Positions 41,114 through 50,100 of a DNA stretch of 64,000 nucleotides are shown one piece after another. Made by a program: the position numbers and the translations under genes. The notes beneath the pieces were generated by a model. The model was given only the letters and a program-made list of their open reading frames with translations, ran no database searches and was not told where the DNA came from. The DNA comes from Iodobacter fluviatilis (GTDB lineage: Bacteria; Pseudomonadota; Gammaproteobacteria; Burkholderiales; Chitinibacteraceae). How positions within the stretch are numbered: position 1 is the first letter of the stretch; the number at the start of each line of letters is the position of its first letter. The DNA lies in NCBI RefSeq assembly GCF_004194535.1, contig NZ_CP025781.1, positions 496,001 to 560,000 of the forward strand. Reading direction: 5' to 3'.

Positions 41114-44100
41114 TGGAATGCGATGCGTTGATATAGCCCCCGAATATAGGCCAATTTATACTCTGTAACATAATCCACTTTGCGCCATCCAGGGTTACTT
41201 ATATTTTTTATTTCCCCATTTGTAACATTAATTAGGTTGCCTGCAGCAATAAGGCTATCCCTATTTTCAACACTACCTTTTATTGCTATATCTCCACCTG
41301 CAACAATCTGAGCTGGTGAACTAAAGGCGACTTTCAAATTACTTATCCTGCGAATAGTTTCCTTATTGACGAAATAAATGTGAAGATCACCCATCACATA
41401 TTCTTGCAAACTTATTTCATGTGCAGGATTACAATAAGGAGACCCATCACACGCTTCATCTTTACTCTCCACCACTGTTTTTATATACTCATTTTTATTA
41501 TTTATGTGGCTAGATTCAATACTCAACAGACCATCAACTTCAATTTTACTAGATGAATTTACTAAAGATTCCATACTCCCAGTTTTATAACCAAGAGAAT
41601 CTAAACCGCCCCCAATCGATGCATTACCCAAACTAAAAATCAGCGCGCCGTCCTGATTACCTGTGGTATTAAGGTTATTTAAGTTTGCCGCGCCCAGCTG
41701 CAGATCTGCACGAGCAGCAATAACGCCAGTATCGCGGTTATTAATGGTGTTTGCGCCAATAGATAACTTGTCGCCATAAATTCGGCTGGTGTTATTGATT
41801 GTGCCCGCATCAATACGCACCGCAGACCCATCAATTAGGCCTTCACCACTATTATCAAGCTGTCCACTTGCATTAATGTGGGTGGTTTCCAAACTACTGA
41901 TTTCGCCACGATTATCCAGATTGCCCGTGGTAATCGTTGTTTGGTGATTACTAATTAATTTACCCTGATTCACTAAATGAGTGCTGGCTAAGGATAAATC
42001 ACCCTTGGCTTGCAATACGCCCTGATGCGTGTAATCACCATTAATCGTCAGCACTAAATCAGCGCCCACTGCAATACTGCCATCCAGATTATCCAAGCGA
42101 TTGCTATTGATATTTGCGCCTGCACTGGTTTCAACGATGCCTTTGCCATTATTAAATTGCGTAACAGCCAATACCATATTAGCGGCATCAATCCGGCCAT
42201 TTTTATTATCTAATGCAGAGGCCTTAATTGTTGCTGTACCACCAAAATTTAACTTACCCTTATTTTCAAAAGCCCCAGAGAGATTAATATCAGCATCCCC
42301 CAAAGCTGTTAAAGCGCCTTGAGTGTTATTCAGGCTTTGTGCCTTGATATTAAGTGCCGATTTACTTTCCAGCAAACCTGATGAATTATTAAAGTCTCCG
42401 CTCAGATTGATATTCTGGCTTTGGCCGCTAAATATATAACCTGCGGTATTCACTAAGCTGGCGGCATCCAATTGCAGATTACCCCCAGCAATAAGCCCTT
42501 GCTTTCCACGCAAATCGGCTTGATCAAAATGACTTTGAGTGTTGATAAAATCATGGCCCTGAGTATTGAAATTGATGTTCGATCCAGCCTGAATCAGCCC
42601 ACTTTGGTTTAATACGCGACCAGTGTTTGCGCTGATACTCTCCACGGCAATAATCTGGCCTTGGCTATTATCCAAGTCAGCAATATTGAGTTGAATATTT
42701 TTTGCCGCCAATACGCCAGCCTGGCTATTATTCACCGTGCCGGTCTTAATTTTTAGCCAGCCCGTATCTGCTTGAATCTTGCCATTCTGATTATTTAAAT
42801 TATGGCTACTTAAATCAATATCACCCGTGGTAGAGGCAATCACACCGCCACTGTTTAATAAGCCGTGCGCAATAAGCGCCAGCTGATCTTTAGCAAGAAT
42901 ACGGCCATTGTTATTATCCAGTGCAGCGCTGTTTAAATTGAGCGCGCCATTTTTAGCTAATAGCGATCCACCTGTATTACTCAGCGCATGGCCTTGGGTA
43001 TTGATTACTAATGATTCCTCACTACTAATCTCGCCCCCATCATTTTTAATGGCTTGGGACGCGAGCGTAGTACCTGCTGCACTGCTAACCAGCCCACCTT
43101 GATTATTTAAATCTGCACTTGTAATCGCAGTGCGGCCTGCGGTGCTGGCGATTTTCCCTTGGCTGTTATCTAGCGCACCAGTTTGCAGGTTTACATTTTG
43201 CCCAGCCAATAAGCTGCCGCCTTGGTTACTCAAGCTTTGGCTGCTGATATCCAGCTGCTGCTGGCTTTGGATGCTGCCCTTGTTGTTATCAATGCTATTT
43301 TTTGCTTTTAATTCCAGCGCTGCGGCTTGAATCTGGCCGGATTGATTTTGCACATTATCGGCAATAATCGTCAGTGCGCCTTGGCTTTGTAACTGGCCAG
43401 CCTGATTATTCAGCAGAGTGGCATTCAGCGTTTGCGCTGCTTTGCTGTAAATTTGCCCGCTGCTATTGTCCAGCTCGCCAGCATTCACCGTAAGCGTGCC
43501 GCCAGAGATTAAGCCTCCATCAGCTGCACTATGGGTATTCTGGAGTTTTGCTACATCCAGCTGGGCGGTTTTGCCTGCTTGAATCAAGCCTGCATCGCTG
43601 ATTAAGTTGCCTGCTTTAATCTTGAGCGTGTCTTGCGCAATCAGCTGGCCTCGGCTGTTGTCGATATTAGCCGCGTTTACGCCGATATTTTGCCCTGCAA
43701 GTAAGCCGTAGTTATCTAGTGCCCCGCTCTGAATATCCAGCGCCAGCTTGGCTTGCAGCTTGCCTGTGTTGTTTAATGCCTGGCCGTGGGTATCCACGCT
43801 GGCATTGCCTTCTACCGAGGCGATCGTGCCATTGCTGCTAATCGCTTGGCTGCTGATGTGTAAATCTTGCTGCGCCAGAATGCGGCCATCGGCGTTATCT
43901 AATGCGCCGGTTGCCAGCTGCATCTTGCCATTGGAGAGCACAACACCGCCGTTGCTAAATACTTGGCCGTGCGTGTCGATATTCAGATCGGCCGCGCTAT
44001 TGATTTCACCCGCTTTATTGCTCAGTGCCTGGCTGCTGATTTGTGTGCCGGTGGCGCTGCTGATTAAACCTGCATCGTTGTTTAATGCAGCGCTGCTGAG

Positions 44101-47100
44101 CGTAGTTTGGCCTGCGGTGCTGGCGATCTTGCCCTGGCTGTTATCCAGTACGCCGGTTTGCAGATTAAGGTTTTGCCCTGCCAACACGCTGCCGCCTTGG
44201 TTACTCAGGCTTTGGCTAGAAATATCCAGCTGCTGCTGGCTTTGGATGTTGCCTTTGTTGTTATCAATGCTATTTTTTGCGGCAAGCGCAAGCGCTGCGG
44301 CTTGGATCTGGCCAGATTGATTTTGCACATTATCGGCATTAATCGTCAGTGCGCCTTGGCTTTGTAGCTGGCCAGCCTGGTTATTCAGCAGAGTGGCATT
44401 CAGCGTTTGCGCCGCTTTGCTGTAAATCTGCCCACTGCTATTGTCCAGCTCGCCGGTGTTTACCGTCAGCGTGCCGCCAGAGATTAATCCACCATCGGCT
44501 GAGCTATGGGTGTTCTGAAGTTTTGCCACATCTAGCTGGGCGGCTTTGCCTGCTTGAATCAAGCCTGCATCGCCAATCAGCAAACCCGCTTTAATGGCAA
44601 GTGAGTCTTGCGCAATCAGCTGGCCTCGGCTGTTATTAATATTGGCCGCGTTTACGCCGATATTTTGCCCTGCAAGTAAGCCGTGGTTATCTAGCTGCCC
44701 ACTCTGAATATCCAGCGCCAGCTTGGCTTGCAACTTGCCGGTGTTACTTAAAGCTTGGCCGTGGGTATCCACGCTGGCATTGCCTTCTACCGAGGCGATC
44801 GTGCCGTTGCTGCTAATCGCTTGGCTGCTGATGTGTAAATCTTGCTGCGCAAGAATACGGCCATCGGCATTGGCAAGCTCACCTGTTGCCAGCTGCATTT
44901 TGCCGTTGGAGAGCACCGCGCCGCCGTTGCTAAATGCTTGGCCGTGCGTGTCGATATTCAGATCGGCCGCGCTATTGATTTCACCCGCTTTATTGCTCAG
45001 TGCCTGGCTGCTGATTTGTGTGCCGGTGGCGCTGCTGATTAAACCTGCATCGTTGTTTAATGCAGCGCTGCTGAGCGTAGTTTGGCCTGCGGTGCTGGCG
45101 ATCTTGCCCTGGCTGTTATCCAGTACGCCGGTTTGCAGATTAAGGTTTTGCCCTGCCAACACGCTGCCGCCTTGATTGCTCAGGCTTTGGCTAGCGACAT
45201 CCAGTTGTTGCTGGCTTTGGATGCTGCCCTTGTTGTTGTCGAGGTTGCTTTTTACTCTTAATTCCAGCGCTGCGGCTTGCATCTGGCCAGATTGATTTTG
45301 CACATTATCGGCATTAATCGTCAGTGCGCCTTGGCTTTGCAGCTGGCCTGCCTGGTTATTCAGCAGGCTGGCATTCAGCGTTTGCGCCGCTTTGCTGTAA
45401 ATCTGCCCGCTGCTATTGTCCAGCTCGCCGGTGTTTACCGTCAGCGTGCCGCCAGAGATTAATCCACCATCGGCTGAGCTATGGGTATTCTGGAGCTTTG
45501 CTACATCCAGCTGGGCGGCTTTGCCTGCTTGAATCAAGCCTGCATCGCTGATTAAGTTGCCTGCTTTAATCTTGAGCGTGTCTTGCGCAATCAGCTGGCC
45601 TCGGCTGTTGTTGATATTAGCCGCGTTTACGCCGATATTTTGCCCTGCAAGTAAGCCGTGGTTATCTAGTGCCCCGCTCTGAATATCCAGTGCCAGCTTG
45701 GCTTGCAGCTTGCCTGTGTTGTTTAATGCCTGGCCGTGGGTATCCACGCTGGCATTGCCTTCTACCGAGGCGATCGTACCACTGCTGCTGATGGCCTGGC
45801 TGCTGATGTGTAAATCTTGCTGCGCCAGAATACGGCCATCGGCGTTATCTAATGCGCCGATTGCCAGCTGCATTTTGCCGTTGGAGAGCACCGCACCGCC
45901 GTTGCTAAATGCTTGGCCGTGCGTATCTAGAGCTAGATCCGCAGCGCTGTTGATTTCACCTGCTTTATTGCTCAGCGCCTGGCTACTGATTTGTGTGCCG
46001 GTGGCGCTGCTGATTAAACCTGCATCGTTGTTTAATGCAGCGCTGCTGAGCGTAGTTTGGCCTGCGGTGCTGGCGATCTTGCCTTGGCTATTATCCAGCT
46101 CACCGGTTTGCAAATTGATGTTTTGCCCAGCTAATAAGCTGCCGCCTTGGTTACTCAAGCTTTGGCTGCTGATATCCAGCTGCTGCTGGCTTTGGATGTT
46201 GCCTTTGTTGTTATCAAGGCTATTTTTTGCTTTTAATTCCAGCACTGCGGCTTGCAACTGGCCGGATTGATTTTGCACATTATCGGCATTAATCGTCAGT
46301 GCGCCCTGGCTTTGCAGCTGGCCGGATTGGTTATTCAGCAGGCTGGCATTCAGCGTTTGCGCTGCCTTGCTGTAAATCTGCCCGCTGCTATTGTCCAGCT
46401 CGCCGGTGTTTACCGTCAGCGTGCCGCCAGAGATTAATCCACCATCGGCTGAGCTATGGGTGTTCTGAAGTTTTGCCACATCTAGCTGGGCGGCTTTGCC
46501 TGCTTGAATCAAGCCTGCATCGCTGATTAAGTTGCCTGCTTTAATCTTGAGCGTGTCTTGCGCAATCAGCTGGCCTCGGCTGTTGTCGATATTGGCCGTA
46601 TTCAAGCCGATATTTTTCCCTACGAGTAAACCGTGGTTATCCAGCTGCCCACTCTGAATATCCAGCGCCAGCTTGGCTTGCAACTTGCCGGTGTTACTTA
46701 AAGCTTGGCCGTGGGTATCCACACTGGCATTGCCTTCTACCGAGGCGATCGTGCCGTTGCTGCTAATCGCTTGGCTGCTGATGTGTAAATCTTGCTGCGC
46801 AAGAATACGGCCATCGGCATTGGCAAGCTCACCTGTTGCCAGCTGCATTTTGCCGTTGGTGAGCACCGCGCCGCCGTTGCTAAATGCTTGGCCGTGCGTG
46901 TCGATATTCAGATCGGCCGCGCTATTGATTTCACCCGCTTTATTGCTCAGTGCCTGGCTGCTGATTTGTGTGCCGGTGGCGCTGCTGATTAAACCTGCAT
47001 CGTTGTTTAATGCAGCGCTGCTGAGCGTAGTTTGGCCTGCGGTGCTGGCGATCTTGCCCTGGCTGTTATCCAGTACGCCGGTTTGCAGATTAAGGTTTTG

Positions 47101-50100
47101 CCCTGCCAACACGCTGCCGCCTTGATTGCTCAGGCTTTGGCTAGCGACATCCAGTTGTTGCTGGCTTTGGATGCTGCCCTTGTTGTTGTCGAGGTTGCTT
47201 TTTACTCTTAATTCCAGCGCTGCGGCTTGCATCTGGCCAGATTGATTTTGCACATTATCGGCATTAATCGTCAGTGCGCCCTGGCTTTGCAGCTGGCCGG
47301 ATTGGTTATTCAGCAGGCTGGCATTCAGCGTTTGCGCTGCCTTGCTATAAATCTGCCCGCTGCTATTGTCCAGCTCGCCGGTATTTACCGTGAGCGTGCC
47401 GCCAACGATCACGCCGCCTTCTTTACTGCTATGGTTGTTTTGTAACTTGCCAACATCCAGCTGAGCATGGCCACCAGCCTGAATCAAGCCAGCATCGCTC
47501 AATAATTCACCAGCGTTGATTTTTAGTGCATCAAGCGCAATCAACTGGCCCTGGCTGTTGTCGATGTTTTGGCTATTGATGGTCAATATTTGGCCAGCCA
47601 GCAGGCCGTGGTTATCCAGCTTGCCACTTGCTAAATCTAAAGCTTGTTTGGCTTGCAACTTGCCATCTTGATTACTTAAAGAATTGCCGTGCGTATCAAT
47701 GCGCATTGCGCCTTCTACCGACGCAATTGTGCCTTGGGTATTGCTGATCTCTTGGCTATTAAGCTGCAGGTTTTGCTGCGACTGAATGCGGCCCTGTGCA
47801 TTATCCAGAGCGGCGATATCGAGCTGCATTTTTCCTTGCGCCAAAATACTGCCTGCCATATTGCTCAGTGCTTGCCCATGAGTATTCAGGCTGACGTCGG
47901 CGGCGCTGCTGATTTCCCCACCCTTATTGCTCAAAGCTTGGCTGCTGATAATCGTGCCGGTGGCGCTGCTAATCAGTCCCTTATCATTACTTAGCGCATC
48001 GGTATTCAGCGTGACTTTGCCTGCGGTACTGGCGATTTTTCCTTGGCTGTTATCAAACGCGGTCGTGTTTAATAGCAGGTCCTGCCCTGATAAAACGCTG
48101 CCTCCCTGATTGAGCAGTTGCTGGCTTTCAATTTGCAGCTTTTGCACGCCTTGCAAAGTGCCAAGGCGATTATCCAGCTGGTTGGGTGTTTTAATCGTCA
48201 GATCAGCGGCCTGAACATGGCCCGCTTGGTTATCTATTTTTTGTGCAGATAAGCTTAGGGATGATTGGCTTTGTAGCTGGCCATCCTGATTATTCAGCTG
48301 CTGCACATTTAAGACTTGCGCCAAATTGCTATGGATAAGGCCGCTGCGATTATCCAGATCGCTCGCATTCAGCGTCAGCTGGCCGCCCACCAATACGCCG
48401 CCATCTTTGCCGCTGTGGGTATTGGTGAACCGTTGCACATCCAGCTGCGCATGGCCGCCCGCTTGAATCAGGCCAGCATCACTGAGCACATCACCCGCTT
48501 TAATTTTTAAAGCATCTTGGGCGATTAACTGGCCGTGGCTGTTATCCACGGCAAGGCTATCTATGGTGATGCTAGAGCCCGCCAGCAGCCCCTGATTTAG
48601 CAATTTGACGGCACGCACATCCAGTGATTGCTTGGCTTGCAACTTGCCACTATTACTTAAAAATTGGCCATGCGTATCAAGGCTTAATGCCCCTTCTACC
48701 GATGCAATCGTGCCCTGTGCATTGCTTAGTGCGGCGCTATCAATCTGCAAATTTTGCTGAGCAAGCACGCGGCCCTGTGCGTTATCTATTGCGCCCGTTG
48801 CCAGCTGCATCTTGCCCTGTGCCAACACGCTGCCGCCCAAGTTGCTTAACTTTTGGCCGTGCGTATCAATATTTAGATCGGCCGTGCTGCTGATTTCCCC
48901 GCCCTGATTGCTCAGCGCCTGGCTGCTCACTTCTGTGCCTGTAGCGCTAGCAATTAAGCCTTGCTCATTATTGATTGCGGCGGTATTAAGCGTTGTTTTA
49001 GCGGCGGTGCTGGCGATTTTTCCTTGGCTATTATCCAAAGCAGCCGTTTTTAATTGCAGCGCTTGCCCAGCCAGCAGACTGCCTTTTTGATTGTTTAAAT
49101 CGGTGCTGGCAATGTCTAATCGCTGCTGGCTTTGAATCAAGCCGCTGCTGTTATCAATGGTGTTTTTGGCGCGCAGAGTAAGCGCTGAAGCTTGAATTCG
49201 CCCGCCTTGATTGACGACTGCATCGGCAGCAATCATCAAATCCGCTTGGCTTTGTAGCTGCCCATCCTGATTATTTAGCTGCTGTACATTCAAGCTCTGC
49301 GCTTGATTGCTATGGATAAAGCCGCTGCTATTGTTCAGCTCGCTGGCATTAACAAGCAAGCTGCCACCCACGATCAAGCCACCGTCTTTTGCGCTATGGG
49401 TATTTTGAAGTTTAGCCAGATCAAGCTGTGCATTGCCACCCGCTTGAATTAAGCCTGCATCGCTAACTAAATCTTTTGCTTTAATCTGCAAGCCATCTTG
49501 TGCAATCAGCTTGCCTTGGCTGTTATCGATATTAGCCGCAATAATATCCAGCGTTTGCCCTGCCAACAGGCCGTGGTTATCCAGCTTACCGCTGCTTAAA
49601 GTGAGGGCTTGTTTGGCTTGCAATAGGCCGGTATTGCTTAAGGCTTGGCCGTGGGTATCAACAGTTAGCGCGCCCTCTACTGCGGCCAGCATACCTTGGG
49701 TATTGGTCAGTGCTTGTGTATTTAATTGCAGATCGTGCTGCGCAATGATGCGGCCCTGCACATTATCTAAAGCCGCCGTTTTGAGCTGCATTTTGTCTTG
49801 AGCAAGGATGGCACCGCCCAGATTGCTGAGATCCTGAGCGTCAATATTTAAGTTGGCGGCACTGCTGATTTCGCCAGCCTGATTACTTAAGGCAAGGCTT
49901 TGAATTTGCAAACCCGTTGCAGCACTGATCAAGCCGGATGTATTGCTTAAAACACCCGTGTCTATCGTTGTTTTTGCCGCAATACTGGCGATTTTGCCCT
50001 GCTCATTATTTAGAGATGAGCTGTGCAAAGTCAGGTATTTACCCGCAAGCAAACTTCCCTGCTTATTTACTAACGCTTGGCTATTTATTTGCAATTGCTG

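Noticed and set aside
41137-41141. Poly-G phase-variation switch in cdiA
   Set aside because: Five bases is shorter than the tracts usually subject to slippage, and two other genes show the same G-run defect, so an assembly error is more likely; kept only as an alternative in the finding.
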